Shown piece by piece: positions 19,038 to 28,597 of a stretch of DNA of 64,000 nt (the stretch's first letter is position 1; each line of letters opens with the position of its first letter). The position numbers and the translations under genes were made by a program. Under the pieces are notes generated by a model, which made no database searches, was not told where the DNA came from, and worked only from the letters and a program-made list of their open reading frames with translations. This DNA comes from Blastococcus haudaquaticus. Lineage in GTDB: Bacteria > Actinomycetota > Actinomycetes > Mycobacteriales > Geodermatophilaceae. The DNA lies in contig NZ_OCNK01000002.1 in assembly GCF_900230285.1 (NCBI RefSeq), positions 372,001 through 436,000 on the forward strand. The letters run 5' to 3'.

Positions 19038-19865
19038 GTCGGTGCGGCGCTGGTGCAACCTCAGCCGGGCGAGCAGGTCGGCGAACAGCAGCCGGACGTC
19101 GACGTCGGTGTAGACGCGCCGGGTCGGCGGGCCGCTCCACGTGCTCGACGCGTCGTCCAGCGCAGTGACCAGGACGGGCGGGCTGTCGCCCAGCGGCCAC
19201 ACCTCGCCGAGCTGCACGAAGTCGGGCAGCGGCAGTTCGAGGAAGCGCTGCCAGAGCCACGCCCCGACCCGGCCGGCGCCGCCGATGTCGTGCTCCAGCT
19301 CGGCGACCGAGTACGAGCACCGTCGGTAGGTCTCCAGCGGGAACTGCCGGACGGCGAGCTCGGCCCGACCCAGCACCTCGTCGGCCGCCTGCGGGTCGGT
19401 GTCCCGGTTGTACTCCTGCGCGTCGGCGCCCAGCGCCCCGCCGATCCAGACCAGGGTCAGCCGCTCGGCGATGTCCGGCGCCTGCCGGAGCGCCTGGGCG
19501 ACGTTGGTCAGGGGTCCGGCGCAGACCAGGAAGAGCGGGAGCGGGTCGTCCCGCCGGGCCTCGGCGACGATGGCGTCCGCAGCGGCCGACGAGGTGTCGC
19601 CCCCACCGATCGGCACGTCGCACCCGGCGGCGACGACCGGCCGGTGGGTGCCGACCAGGTCGATCAGCTCTTGGGCGAGCGCGGTTCCTGCGGCCGCGGT
19701 GCCCGCGGGCGACCCGAAGACCGGGCTGTTCTGCGAGCCGGTCACCGCGACCACCCGGTTGGCAGGGCTGAGCAGGTGGTGCGCCAGAGCGACCAGGCCG
19801 TCCGGGTCACCGGCCCAGTCGTTGTCGACGACGACACGGCACCGTTCGGCGATGCGCAGGGACAC
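19035..19865 (-). CDS. Nucleoside-hydrolase-like protein
   Basis: 276 residues of the inosine/uridine-preferring nucleoside hydrolase fold. The N-terminal calcium motif is altered to VVVDNDWAGDPDG from the usual DxDxxxDD, while LVCAGPLTNVAQAL and the YTDVD C-terminal stretch fit the family. GTG start with GGAGGAGAAC, 15 bp after the GH43 stop. Last gene of the glycoside-uptake operon. It could cleave an N- or O-ribosyl-like glycoside rather than a nucleoside, but substrate is unknown. Confidence 0.8.
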   Translation of the reverse strand: MSLRIAERCRVVVDNDWAGDPDGLVALAHHLLSPANRVVAVTGSQNSPVFGSPAGTAAAGTALAQELIDLVGTHRPVVAAGCDVPIGGGDTSSAAADAIVAEARRDDPLPLFLVCAGPLTNVAQALRQAPDIAERLTLVWIGGALGADAQEYNRDTDPQAADEVLGRAELAVRQFPLETYRRCSYSVAELEHDIGGAGRVGAWLWQRFLELPLPDFVQLGEVWPLGDSPPVLVTALDDASSTWSGPPTRRVYTDVDVRLLFADLLARLRLHQRRTD

Positions 19866-19880
19866 GTTCTCCTCCAGTGG

Positions 19881-21380
19881 TCAGACGGCCGGCACGACGG
19901 CGGGCTCGTCGCTGCCGGTGTAGCGGAACGAGCGGACGACGATCGCGCCGGACGAGCACCAGACGCCGAGCAGCCGGCCGGTCATGCCGCCCGCCACCTC
20001 GGTCGACACGTAGCGACCGTCCAGCCGGCCGAGCTCGGTGAACCCGCCGTCGCCGCCTACGAGGCCGGCCACGAGCTGGTCGGGCCCCAGGGCCGTCGAG
20101 GAGAAGTGGCCCTCGTCCGGGACCGCCCGGATCTCCAGGACGACGTCGCCGGTCGCGACGGTCGTCTCCCCCAGCACCTGCCGCAGCACCCCGACGTGGG
20201 CGACGGCCCGGACGCGGTCGCCGTCCACCTCCAGGTCGAGGTGGTGCCGGGCGTCCATGCGGACGGAGAGCCCGCCGACGCCCTCGGACGCGTCCACGAC
20301 CGCCCGGGCACGCGCGACGAGGTGCTCCTGCCGGCGTCCCGCGAAGAAGAGCTCGTCCGATGCGGGGTCGGGGTCGGCCGCTGACACCCGCCAGCCGGCG
20401 TCGCTCCGGGTGAGCAGTTCCTCCGGGAAGCGACGCGGTGACACCCACGAGTCCGGGAGCGCCGGGCCGTCGAGCTCCTCGACCTCGACGGCGTCCGTCG
20501 TGGGAACCAGCCACGCGCCGATGCGCGGCCAGCCGTCCTCCCACGTCACCTCGGCGGCGAAGGTCTCGCGGCCCAGGACGTGGAACTGGGGGCTGGCCCC
20601 GCGCGGGCGGACGCCGTGGAAGACGATCGCCCAGCTGCCGTCGGGCCGCTGCACCAGGTCGGAGTGCCCGGTGTTCTGCACCGGCGACTCGATGCCGCGG
20701 TGGGTCAGCAGCGGGTTGTGCGGGCACGGCTCGAACGGCCCGGACGGCGATGTCCCGCGCGCAATGGTCACCGCGTGCCCGCGCTCCGTGCCGCCCTCGG
20801 CGATCAGCAGGTACCAGTACTCCCCGATCCGGTAGAGGTGCGGGCCCTCCGGGAACCGGCCACCGGTCCCCTGCCACACGTGCCGGCGCTCGGTGAGCGC
20901 GGCGCCCGTCTCCAGATCCACTGCCTGCTGCACGAGCCCGGCCGGCCCGCCCGCGCCGAAGCCTGCGTAGGTGACCAGCAGGGTGCCGTCGTCGTCCCAG
21001 GCCAGGTCGGGGTCGATGCCCCGGACCTCGGTCAGCCGGACCGGCTCCGACCAGGGGCCGAGCGGGTCCTCGGCGTGCACGAGGACCTGCCACCCGCCGT
21101 CGGCGAGGTTGGTGGTGATCATCCAGAACCGGCCGTCGTGGAAGCGGATCGTCGGCGCGGTGATGCCGCCCGAGCCGGGCGCCGCCGAGACGTCCAACTG
21201 CGACGGCCGGGCGAGCACGTGCCCGGCCTGCTGCCACGTGACGAGGTCGGTCGACCGGAACAGCGGCACCCCGGGCGCGTACTCGAAGCTCGACACCACC
21301 ATCCAGTACGTGTTCCCCACCCGGACCACGCTCGGGTCCGGATGGAACCCGGGGACGACGGGACGCGGCGGCACCGTCAC
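19881..21380 (-). CDS. GH43-family glycoside hydrolase (xylosidase/arabinofuranosidase-like)
   Basis: 499-residue enzyme from a GTG start that overlaps the upstream GH78 stop (GTGA). The five-bladed propeller shows the three expected acids: base Asp in GFHPDPSV, modulator Asp in GIDPDLAW and acid Glu in FPEGPHLY. The C-terminal ~200 residues form the beta-sandwich domain of GH43 two-domain xylosidases. No signal peptide, so it acts on imported oligosaccharides or glycosides. Pentose-bearing flavonoid glycosides would fit, but plant xylan fragments are equally possible. Confidence 0.9.
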   Translation of the reverse strand: MTVPPRPVVPGFHPDPSVVRVGNTYWMVVSSFEYAPGVPLFRSTDLVTWQQAGHVLARPSQLDVSAAPGSGGITAPTIRFHDGRFWMITTNLADGGWQVLVHAEDPLGPWSEPVRLTEVRGIDPDLAWDDDGTLLVTYAGFGAGGPAGLVQQAVDLETGAALTERRHVWQGTGGRFPEGPHLYRIGEYWYLLIAEGGTERGHAVTIARGTSPSGPFEPCPHNPLLTHRGIESPVQNTGHSDLVQRPDGSWAIVFHGVRPRGASPQFHVLGRETFAAEVTWEDGWPRIGAWLVPTTDAVEVEELDGPALPDSWVSPRRFPEELLTRSDAGWRVSAADPDPASDELFFAGRRQEHLVARARAVVDASEGVGGLSVRMDARHHLDLEVDGDRVRAVAHVGVLRQVLGETTVATGDVVLEIRAVPDEGHFSSTALGPDQLVAGLVGGDGGFTELGRLDGRYVSTEVAGGMTGRLLGVWCSSGAIVVRSFRYTGSDEPAVVPAV

Positions 21381-24028
21381 TGGTGGTCGTCCGGGTCGAA
21401 GAAGAGCGCGGGCTTCTCCACGGGCACCGGCTCGGCGATCGTGGCCGCGAACGAGTGCCGGCCGGACCCGACCTCGACGGCGTCGCTGCCGTCGGGGAGC
21501 ACGACCTGTGCCGTCGTGTTCGGCGGCACGGTGACCTCCAGGGCGAACTGCGTGCCGGCGGTCAGCGTCCAGGAGACCTCCGCCGTTCCGTAGGGCGTCT
21601 CGTGGGTCGCCGCCGCCGAGCTGAGCCCAGGTCCCGGGCGCGGGGCGATCAGCAGCCGCCGATACCCCGGCGCCGCGGGCGCGAGCCCCGCCACCGTGCG
21701 GTGCAGCCAGTCGGCCACCGCGCCGAAGGCGTAGTGGTTGAACGACGTCATGTCGCCGGGGTTGATCGAGCCGTCCGGGAGCATGGAGTCCCAGCGCTCC
21801 CAGATGGTCGTGGCACCCATCGTCACCGGATAGAGCCACGACGGGTTCTCCCGCTGCAGCAGCAGCTCGTACGCGGTCGGCAGCTCGCCGGCGTCGGTCA
21901 GCGCGTCGGTGACCAGCGGCGTCCCGAGGAAGCCGCTGGCGATGTGGAAGCCGTCCTTGAGAACCTGCTCGGCCAGCAGCCGGCCGGCGTGCTCCCGCTG
22001 CTCGGGCGTCAGCAGGTCGAACTCCAGCGCCAGCGCGTACGCCGTCTGGGAGGGGAAGGCGACCCGGCCGTTCGGGGTCACGTACTCGGCGCGGAACCGC
22101 GCGGCTGCGCGTTCTGCCAGGTCGGCGAAGCGGCTGCCGTCCCGGCCGAGCACCTCCGCCGCCTGCGCCATCGTGCGAGCCGTCCGCGCCAGGTAGGCCG
22201 TCGCCACGCACTGCCACGGCGTCCGGGCAGCGGCCGGGTTGTCGGGCGGCGCGGCGGTGTCCAGCCAGTCGCCGAAGGAGAAGCCGCCCTCCGGGAAGTC
22301 GAGGTCGGCTCCCGCCCGGCCCGCGAAGGCGTCGACCCAGGCGGTCATCGACGTCCATTGGTCGGCCAGCAGCCCGGCGTCGCCGCTGCGCTGGTAGAGC
22401 ACCCACGGCACGACGACGGCGGCATCGCCCCAGCCGACGTCCGGCTGCTGCGGGAACGGCAGGAGCTCGACGAACGGCACGTACATCGGCACCACGCCGC
22501 CGTGGTCCTTCATCTGCTCGACGGCGAGGTCGGCCAGCCAGGACCGCAGCATGCCGGCGGTGTCGTAGAGGAACGACGCGGTGGGCGCGAAGACCTGCAG
22601 GTCGCCGGTCCAGCCCAGCCGTTCGTCGCGCTGCGGGCAGTCGGTCGGCACGTCGAGGAAGTTGCCGCGCATCCCCCACACGACGTTCTCGTGCAGCCGG
22701 GTGACGTCGGGGTCCGAGCACTCGAACGTGCCCGTCCGGCGCAGATCGGTGTGCACGACGACCGCCTCCAGTGCCTCGGCGGTCACCTCGCCCGGCCAGC
22801 CGGAGACCTCGGCGTAGCGGAACCCGTGGAAGGTGAACCGCGGCTCCCAGGTCCGGGGGCCCGTGCCGTCGAGGACGATCACGTCGGTCGCGTCGGCCGC
22901 GCGCAGCGGGCGGGTGCCCAGCTCACCGTGCTCGAGCACCTCGGCGTGCCGGACGGTGATCTCCGTCCCCGCCGGGGCGTCGGGCAGTGCGAAACGGAGC
23001 CGGCCGACGAGGTTCTGCCCGAAGTCCACCAACGTGGCGCCGGACGGCGACGTGCTGATCTCCCGCACGGGCACCGTCTGGGTGCGCCGCGCCGGGGGGC
23101 CCGTGGGCGCGACCAGCTGCGCCGCGTCGAACGCGCCGCGCTCGACCGGCGCCCAGCCGCTGTCGTCGAACGACGCCTGCGACCAGCCGGGGAGCTCGCG
23201 CCGGAAGTCGACGGTCTCGCCCTTGTAGAGGCCGGCCCGGGTCAGCGGGCCGTCGGTGGTGGCGCGCCAGTCGTCGTCGGTGGCGACGACGGTGCGGCTG
23301 CCGTCGGGGTGCTCCACCTCGAGCTGCAGGAAGACGCCGGTGCGGTCGCCGTAGATGCCGCGCTTGCCGGTGAACCCGAGGTAGCCGCGGTACCAGCCGT
23401 CGGCCAGCTGCACTCCGATCGCGTTGGCGCCTTCCCTCACCAGGTCGGTGACGTCGTACGACTGGTAGCGCAGCCGGTGGGAGTAGCTGGTCCAGCCCGG
23501 CGCCAGCACCTGGTCGCCGACGACCGAGCCGTTGAGCTCCGCCTCGTAGACGCCATGCGCGGTGGCGTACAGCCGGGCCCGGGCGACCGGCTTGCCCAGC
23601 ACGAACTCGCGGCGCAGCAGGGCGACCGGCTCGTCGGCGTCGGCGGTCAGGAACGGCTGCACCAGCGCGGCGGTCCAGTCGCCGGGCTCGAGCAGACCGG
23701 CCTCGACGACGACGTCCTCGCTCCAGGCCGACGGCTCGGGGGCGAGAGTGTCTCCGGAATGGCCCCACACCCGGACCCGGACGATGCGGCGCTCGCGGCT
23801 GGTCAGCGGCGGCGCGCCCCACGGGACGAGCACCGACTCGGCGGAGTCGATCCGCCCGGATGACCACGCCGACCCGTCGAGCGGTTCGATCTCCAGCTCG
23901 TAACCCGCCTGGTGCCAGTCCGGCAGGTCGGTCCGGGTCACCCAGGACAGCCGTGGCGTGGGATCCCCGATGCCGAGGGGCTCGCGGTGGTGCTCGACGG
24001 TCACGGGCAGGACGGTCAGGTCGCTCAT
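21377..24028 (-). CDS. GH78 alpha-L-rhamnosidase (second copy)
   Basis: 883 residues. N-terminal beta-sandwich domains (TPRLSWVTR, YATAHGVYEAELNGSVVGDQVLAPGW) precede the (alpha/alpha)6 barrel with the GH78 hallmark DVPTDCPQRDERLGWTGD, where the Asp/Arg/Glu cluster forms the catalytic centre. A C-terminal beta-domain ends the protein. No signal peptide. ATGA overlap with the esterase gene upstream and GTGA overlap with GH43 downstream. It removes terminal alpha-L-rhamnose. Clearly diverged from the 881-residue copy, suggesting different linkages or aglycones. Confidence 0.94.
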   Translation of the reverse strand: MSDLTVLPVTVEHHREPLGIGDPTPRLSWVTRTDLPDWHQAGYELEIEPLDGSAWSSGRIDSAESVLVPWGAPPLTSRERRIVRVRVWGHSGDTLAPEPSAWSEDVVVEAGLLEPGDWTAALVQPFLTADADEPVALLRREFVLGKPVARARLYATAHGVYEAELNGSVVGDQVLAPGWTSYSHRLRYQSYDVTDLVREGANAIGVQLADGWYRGYLGFTGKRGIYGDRTGVFLQLEVEHPDGSRTVVATDDDWRATTDGPLTRAGLYKGETVDFRRELPGWSQASFDDSGWAPVERGAFDAAQLVAPTGPPARRTQTVPVREISTSPSGATLVDFGQNLVGRLRFALPDAPAGTEITVRHAEVLEHGELGTRPLRAADATDVIVLDGTGPRTWEPRFTFHGFRYAEVSGWPGEVTAEALEAVVVHTDLRRTGTFECSDPDVTRLHENVVWGMRGNFLDVPTDCPQRDERLGWTGDLQVFAPTASFLYDTAGMLRSWLADLAVEQMKDHGGVVPMYVPFVELLPFPQQPDVGWGDAAVVVPWVLYQRSGDAGLLADQWTSMTAWVDAFAGRAGADLDFPEGGFSFGDWLDTAAPPDNPAAARTPWQCVATAYLARTARTMAQAAEVLGRDGSRFADLAERAAARFRAEYVTPNGRVAFPSQTAYALALEFDLLTPEQREHAGRLLAEQVLKDGFHIASGFLGTPLVTDALTDAGELPTAYELLLQRENPSWLYPVTMGATTIWERWDSMLPDGSINPGDMTSFNHYAFGAVADWLHRTVAGLAPAAPGYRRLLIAPRPGPGLSSAAATHETPYGTAEVSWTLTAGTQFALEVTVPPNTTAQVVLPDGSDAVEVGSGRHSFAATIAEPVPVEKPALFFDPDDHQ

Positions 24029-24936
24029 CGCAGCTTCTCCACGAGGTAGTCGACGGACAGGTGCACGACGCCGTCGACGTCGTCGTGCCCGTCGAAGATG
24101 TGCTGGGCGCCCTCGATCGGGACCAGCCGGCTCTCGACCCCGACGGCGGTCAGGGCGGCGTGCAGCTGCTCGCTCTGCGCGTAGGGCACCAGCCAGTCGG
24201 CCGTGCCGTGCACGAGCAGGAAGGGCGGCGAGTCGGCCCGGACGTGGTGCACCGGGCTGGCGTCGAGGAGCGCGTCTCCGCTCAGCCCGCGCAGCAACTG
24301 GTCCTCCGGCGGGGTGTGCAGCTCCGGCGGCAGCATCGCCGCCACCTGCGGGGGCGGGGCCTTCCGCGGCATGGTCGCCATGTCCGACAGCCCGTACCAG
24401 TCCACGACCACGTCGACCGCGCTGGACGGGCCGACGACGCCGTGCGAGCCCTCGAGGTCGTCGCGGGAGCCGGTCAGGCCGAGCAGCGCGACGAGGTGCC
24501 CACCGGCGGACTCGCCCCAGGCACCGATCCGGTCGGTGGAGACGCCCAGCTCATCGGCGTGCGCGCGCAGGTAGCGGACGGCGGCCTTGAGGTCGTGCAG
24601 CTGCGCGGGGAAGGGCGCCTCGAGGGCGTGCCGGTAGTCGACGGTGGCGACGGCGAGCCCGGCCTCCAGCAGCGCGTCGAAGACCTGGTCGGGCCGCAGC
24701 GTCTCCGGCAGGTACCGCCGGTCACCCATCATGAACGCGCCGCCGTGCACCCAGACCACCAGCGGGGCGGGGGCGTCGGTCGCGGGCACCCACACGTCCA
24801 GCTGCAGCGGCCGGTACCCGAACGCCACTGCGTAGGTCAGGCCGCTCCAGTGCCGGACGCCGTCGTCCCGCCGCGTCGGCTCGTGCGGGGGCAGGAACCG
24901 GGCAGGCCCGGCCCACTCGGTCGTGTCGGCGGTCAT
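24025..24936 (-). CDS. Alpha/beta-hydrolase esterase (acetyl-esterase/BD-FAE-like)
   Basis: 303 residues. Oxyanion-hole motif VVWVHGGAFMMGD, nucleophile Ser in WGESAGGH, and a late Asp/His pair in FLLVHGTADWLVP and EGAQHIFDGH. Typical of the HSL/acetyl-esterase group. Nested between two rhamnosidase genes with ATGA overlaps on both sides, so it probably strips acyl groups from acylated rhamnosides before GH78 cleavage. Related in sequence pattern to the esterase at 38561. Confidence 0.88.
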   Translation of the reverse strand: MTADTTEWAGPARFLPPHEPTRRDDGVRHWSGLTYAVAFGYRPLQLDVWVPATDAPAPLVVWVHGGAFMMGDRRYLPETLRPDQVFDALLEAGLAVATVDYRHALEAPFPAQLHDLKAAVRYLRAHADELGVSTDRIGAWGESAGGHLVALLGLTGSRDDLEGSHGVVGPSSAVDVVVDWYGLSDMATMPRKAPPPQVAAMLPPELHTPPEDQLLRGLSGDALLDASPVHHVRADSPPFLLVHGTADWLVPYAQSEQLHAALTAVGVESRLVPIEGAQHIFDGHDDVDGVVHLSVDYLVEKLR

Positions 24937-27578
24937 CGACGGTCCTCCAGGGTGCTCGTGTAGGTGTGCTCGCCGGGTCCCGCGCCGTCCACCGATCCGT
25001 CGGGCAGGACGATCTCCGCCGACGTGCCGGCCGGGACGACGACGCGGAGCGAGAAGGCGTCGCCGTCGATCCGCCACGCGGACTCGATGCGGCCGTAGGG
25101 CGAGTCGTGCGCCGCCTCGGCCGAGGTCAGCCCGCCACCCGGACGGGGCCGTACCCGGAACCGGCGGTAGGCGGGCTCCATCAGCTCGATGCCCGCGGTG
25201 TAGAGGTGCAGGAAGGAGATCACCGCGCCCTTGGAGTAGTGGTTGAGCGACTCGTACGGGACGCCGTCGGCGGAGACCCCGTTCCACCGCTCCCACACCG
25301 TCGTGGCGCCGCGGTCGACCATCACCAGCCACGAGGGCTCGCTGTCCTGCATCAGCAGCTCGTACGCGACGTCGAGATGGCCGGTCTCCGCGAGGACGGG
25401 CAGCAGGTAGGGCGTGGCGAGGAAGCCGGTCCCCAGGTGGGTGTCGGCCTTCCGGATGAGCTCGACCAGCCGCTCGGCCACGGCCGGACGCAACTCCGCC
25501 GGGACGAGGTCGAACGCCAGCGCGCGGACGTGGTTCGCCTGGGTGTCGGGCGTCAGCCGCCCGTCGGCGTCCAGGTACTCCGCCTCCCAGGCCTGCCGGG
25601 CACGGACAGCGAGCTCGGCGTACCGCGCAGCCTCCTCGTCGCGGCCCAGCAGCTCGCCGATGCGGGCCATCAGGCCGGCGCTGTGGACGAAGTACGCGGT
25701 GGCGACGTCGCCCTTGTCCGCCGCCACCCATGCCGGGAAGTCGGCGATCTGCTCGCCGGGCTCCAGCCACTCGCCCCAGTGGAAGCCGGTGTCCACCAGG
25801 TACTGCTCGTGCGGCGCGGGTTCCGGCCGGGACGCGGCCCGGTCGGGGTGCCGTCGGTTGTGCGCCTTCCGTTCCGTCCGCTCCAGCCAGCGGACCATGG
25901 TCGGCCACAGCTCGTCGAGCACCTGCTCGTCGCCGTACGCGCGATAGATCTCCCACGGGACGATGACCGCGGCGTCCCCCCAGCCGGCGGACCCGTTCAG
26001 AAACGCGAGCGGGCTCTGCCGGCCCTCGCCCCGGGTGCTCGGGCTCAGATTGGCGACGGTGCCGTCCGGCCACTGGTCCAGAGCGACGTCGCGCAGCCAC
26101 TTGGTCGAGAAGCCGGCGACGTCGTACAGGAACGCGGCGGTCGGCACGTACAGCTGCCAGTCACCGGTCCAGGGCCCGCGCTCGCGGTGCGGGCAGTCGG
26201 TGGGGACATCGCAGGCGTTGCCGCGGAGGCTCCACACCGCCGCCTCGTGGAAGCGGTTCACCCGCTCGTCGCTGCAGGTGAAAGCGCCGGTCCGCCGCAT
26301 GTCGGTGTGCACGACGACGCCCCGGACGTCGTCGACGGTGAGGTCGCCCGGATGACCCTCGATGCGGACGTACTGGAAGCCGTGCGTCGTCCGCCGGGGC
26401 TCGAAGACGTCGCCGTCGACCCCCGCCGACACGACGGCGTCGACCTGACCGGCCGGCAGCGGTTCCGGCAGGAACGGCACGGCGGGCCGCAGGTGGTCGG
26501 TCGTCACGTCGCCGTCGGGACCGAGCCACTCGCCGTGGGTGAGCGTCAACGTCGTGCCGGCGGGGCCGAGGTCCGTGAGCCGGAGCCAGCCGTTGATGTT
26601 CTGCCCGAGGTCCACGATCTGCCGGCCGTCGTCGAGGCGCGTCACCGATCGCGGCACGATCTCCGCCACCCGTCGCACCGGAGGCGCGGCCGAGTCGACC
26701 AGGCCGGCGTAACCGTGCTCGACGACGGCCACGTCGTCCCAGCCGGTGTCGTCGAATCCCGGCAGCTCCCAGCCCCGCGGCAGGCGTGTCAGGTCGACCC
26801 GCTCCCCGGCGATCAGGTCCGCGGCCACCACGTGACCCAGGCCGCTCCGCCACCCGGATCCCGTCCCGACGACGGTCTCGGTGCCGTCGTCGTGGGTCAC
26901 GTGCAGCTGGGCCAGCAGCGCGAGCCGGTCCCCCCATTGGTCGGCCGCGCGGGTGATGCCGGTCTGCCCGCGGAACCAGCCGTCGGCCAGGACAACGGCC
27001 AGGGCGTTGCGACCGGGCTGCACGGACGCGGTGACGTCGACCGTCTGCACCTGCAACCGGGCGTCGTACTGCGTCCAGCCGGGGGTGAGCTCCGCGTCCC
27101 CGACGCGACCGCCATTCAGGAAGGCCTCGTAGAGGCCCTGCGCGGTGGCGTGCAGCCGGGCGGAGGCGACGGGCCGGTCGACGTCGAACTCCAGGCGGAG
27201 CAGCGCAGCCGGCCGGTACCCCTTCGGGCCGTCGGGCATCGTCCCGGGCTCGATCCAGGAGGACTGCCAGTCCTCCTCCCACAGCAGGCCCGTCTCGAAG
27301 CAGGCCGGCGCGGACACCGGGCTCTCCCCCAGGTCCGTGCGCACCGCGACCTGCCACTCGACCCGCTGGGCGGAGGTCAGCGGCGGACCGGCGTACGGCA
27401 GGAGCAGGTGCCGGCCGTCGGCCGCCCAGCCGGAGTCCCAGCCGTTGTCGGCGGTGAGCCGGTAGGCCACCTGCTCGCGCGCGCCGTCCGGCAGCCGCCA
27501 CGAGAGCCGCGGCGTCGTCGTCCGGATGCCGATCGCGTCGTCCAGGTGCTCGACCCGCAGGCCGCGCGGTGCCGTCAT
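24933..27578 (-). CDS. GH78 alpha-L-rhamnosidase (first copy)
   Basis: 881 residues from ATG 27578 (MTAPRGLRVEHLDDAIGIRT); the frame extends 40 codons further upstream but into the ATPase gene. Family features: ARLHATAQGLYEAFLNGGRVG in the N-terminal sandwich, catalytic DVPTDCPHRERGPWTGDW, and VWERWNGVSADG late in the barrel. The usual RDERxGW reads RERGPW here, a one-residue shortening at the active-site loop compared with the neighbouring copy. No signal peptide. ATGA-coupled to the ATPase gene upstream and the esterase downstream. Confidence 0.93.
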   Translation of the reverse strand: MTAPRGLRVEHLDDAIGIRTTTPRLSWRLPDGAREQVAYRLTADNGWDSGWAADGRHLLLPYAGPPLTSAQRVEWQVAVRTDLGESPVSAPACFETGLLWEEDWQSSWIEPGTMPDGPKGYRPAALLRLEFDVDRPVASARLHATAQGLYEAFLNGGRVGDAELTPGWTQYDARLQVQTVDVTASVQPGRNALAVVLADGWFRGQTGITRAADQWGDRLALLAQLHVTHDDGTETVVGTGSGWRSGLGHVVAADLIAGERVDLTRLPRGWELPGFDDTGWDDVAVVEHGYAGLVDSAAPPVRRVAEIVPRSVTRLDDGRQIVDLGQNINGWLRLTDLGPAGTTLTLTHGEWLGPDGDVTTDHLRPAVPFLPEPLPAGQVDAVVSAGVDGDVFEPRRTTHGFQYVRIEGHPGDLTVDDVRGVVVHTDMRRTGAFTCSDERVNRFHEAAVWSLRGNACDVPTDCPHRERGPWTGDWQLYVPTAAFLYDVAGFSTKWLRDVALDQWPDGTVANLSPSTRGEGRQSPLAFLNGSAGWGDAAVIVPWEIYRAYGDEQVLDELWPTMVRWLERTERKAHNRRHPDRAASRPEPAPHEQYLVDTGFHWGEWLEPGEQIADFPAWVAADKGDVATAYFVHSAGLMARIGELLGRDEEAARYAELAVRARQAWEAEYLDADGRLTPDTQANHVRALAFDLVPAELRPAVAERLVELIRKADTHLGTGFLATPYLLPVLAETGHLDVAYELLMQDSEPSWLVMVDRGATTVWERWNGVSADGVPYESLNHYSKGAVISFLHLYTAGIELMEPAYRRFRVRPRPGGGLTSAEAAHDSPYGRIESAWRIDGDAFSLRVVVPAGTSAEIVLPDGSVDGAGPGEHTYTSTLEDRR

Positions 27579-28597
27579 CGAGCCGGGACGCGCTCGGCGT
27601 GGTGGCAGGCGGCGAGGGTCGCGTCGAGCCGCCGCAGCGGCGGCCGCTGCTCCACGCACACGTCGGTCGACAGCGGGCATCGTGGCACGAAGGGACACCC
27701 GGTGGCGGACGCCTGCGCGGTGCCGGCCGTCCCCATGCCGAGCGCCTCCCGGGCGGCGCGGCGGGCGGCCTGCTCCGCCGGGCGCGGCACGGGGGCCGCC
27801 GAGGTGAGCGCGACGGTGTACGGGTGCCGCGGAGCCAGCGCGACGGCGTCGACCGGACCGGTCTCCATGACCTGCCCGCGGTAGAGCACGACCGTCCGCT
27901 GGGACAGGAAGCGCACGACACCGAGGTCGTGGGCGATGAACAGGAAGGCCAGGCCACGCTGGTCGCGCAGGTCGGCCAGCAGGTTGAGCACCTGTGCCTG
28001 GGTGGAGAGGTCGAGCGCGGAGACCGGCTCGTCGAGGACGACGACCTTCGGGTCGCAGACCAGGGCGCGGGCGATGGCGATGCGCTGGCGCTGACCGCCC
28101 GAGAACTGGGCCGGATACCGGTCGACGGCGTCGCCGGGGAGGCCGACGGACTCCAGGCCGGACCGCGCCTTGGCCAGCGCCTCCCGGCCGGTCACCCCCA
28201 TGAGGCGGAGCGGCTCGACCAGCGTCTTCCCGATCGTGCGCGCCGGGTTGAGCGAGGAGTACGGGTCCTGGAAGACCACCCGCAGGTCCGCGACCTGGCG
28301 GCTGCGCTGCTTCAGCGGCATGTGCGTGATGTCCTGGCCGTGCAGCCGCACCGTCCCCGCCGTCGGCGGCTGCAGGCCGAGGACCGCCTTGCCGATCGTC
28401 GACTTGCCGGACCCGGACTCGCCGACGAGACCGAGAGTCTCGCCCGGCATGATGTCGAAGCTCACGCCGTCGATGGCCGGGGGCGCCTGACGCGCCTTGC
28501 GACCGCGGCCGTACCGGACCACGAGGTCGCGGATCTCGAGGGCGGGCGCCGGGCCCGTCCCGAGAGCCACCGGGGTGGCGGGAGCGGGCGCGGTCAT
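27575..28597 (-). CDS. Oligopeptide/glycoside ABC transporter ATP-binding protein (DppF/OppF type)
   Basis: 340 residues. Walker A GESGSGKST, Q-loop VVFQDPYSSLNP, signature FSGGQRQR, Walker B VVVLDEPVSALD, and the C-terminal oligopeptide-transporter extension with the cysteine pattern TGCPFVPRCPLSTDVC. Energises uptake with the fused permease-ATPase upstream. Start and stop overlap both neighbours by 4 bp. Linkage to rhamnosidases indicates glycoside rather than peptide cargo. Confidence 0.92.
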   Translation of the reverse strand: MTAPAPATPVALGTGPAPALEIRDLVVRYGRGRKARQAPPAIDGVSFDIMPGETLGLVGESGSGKSTIGKAVLGLQPPTAGTVRLHGQDITHMPLKQRSRQVADLRVVFQDPYSSLNPARTIGKTLVEPLRLMGVTGREALAKARSGLESVGLPGDAVDRYPAQFSGGQRQRIAIARALVCDPKVVVLDEPVSALDLSTQAQVLNLLADLRDQRGLAFLFIAHDLGVVRFLSQRTVVLYRGQVMETGPVDAVALAPRHPYTVALTSAAPVPRPAEQAARRAAREALGMGTAGTAQASATGCPFVPRCPLSTDVCVEQRPPLRRLDATLAACHHAERVPAR

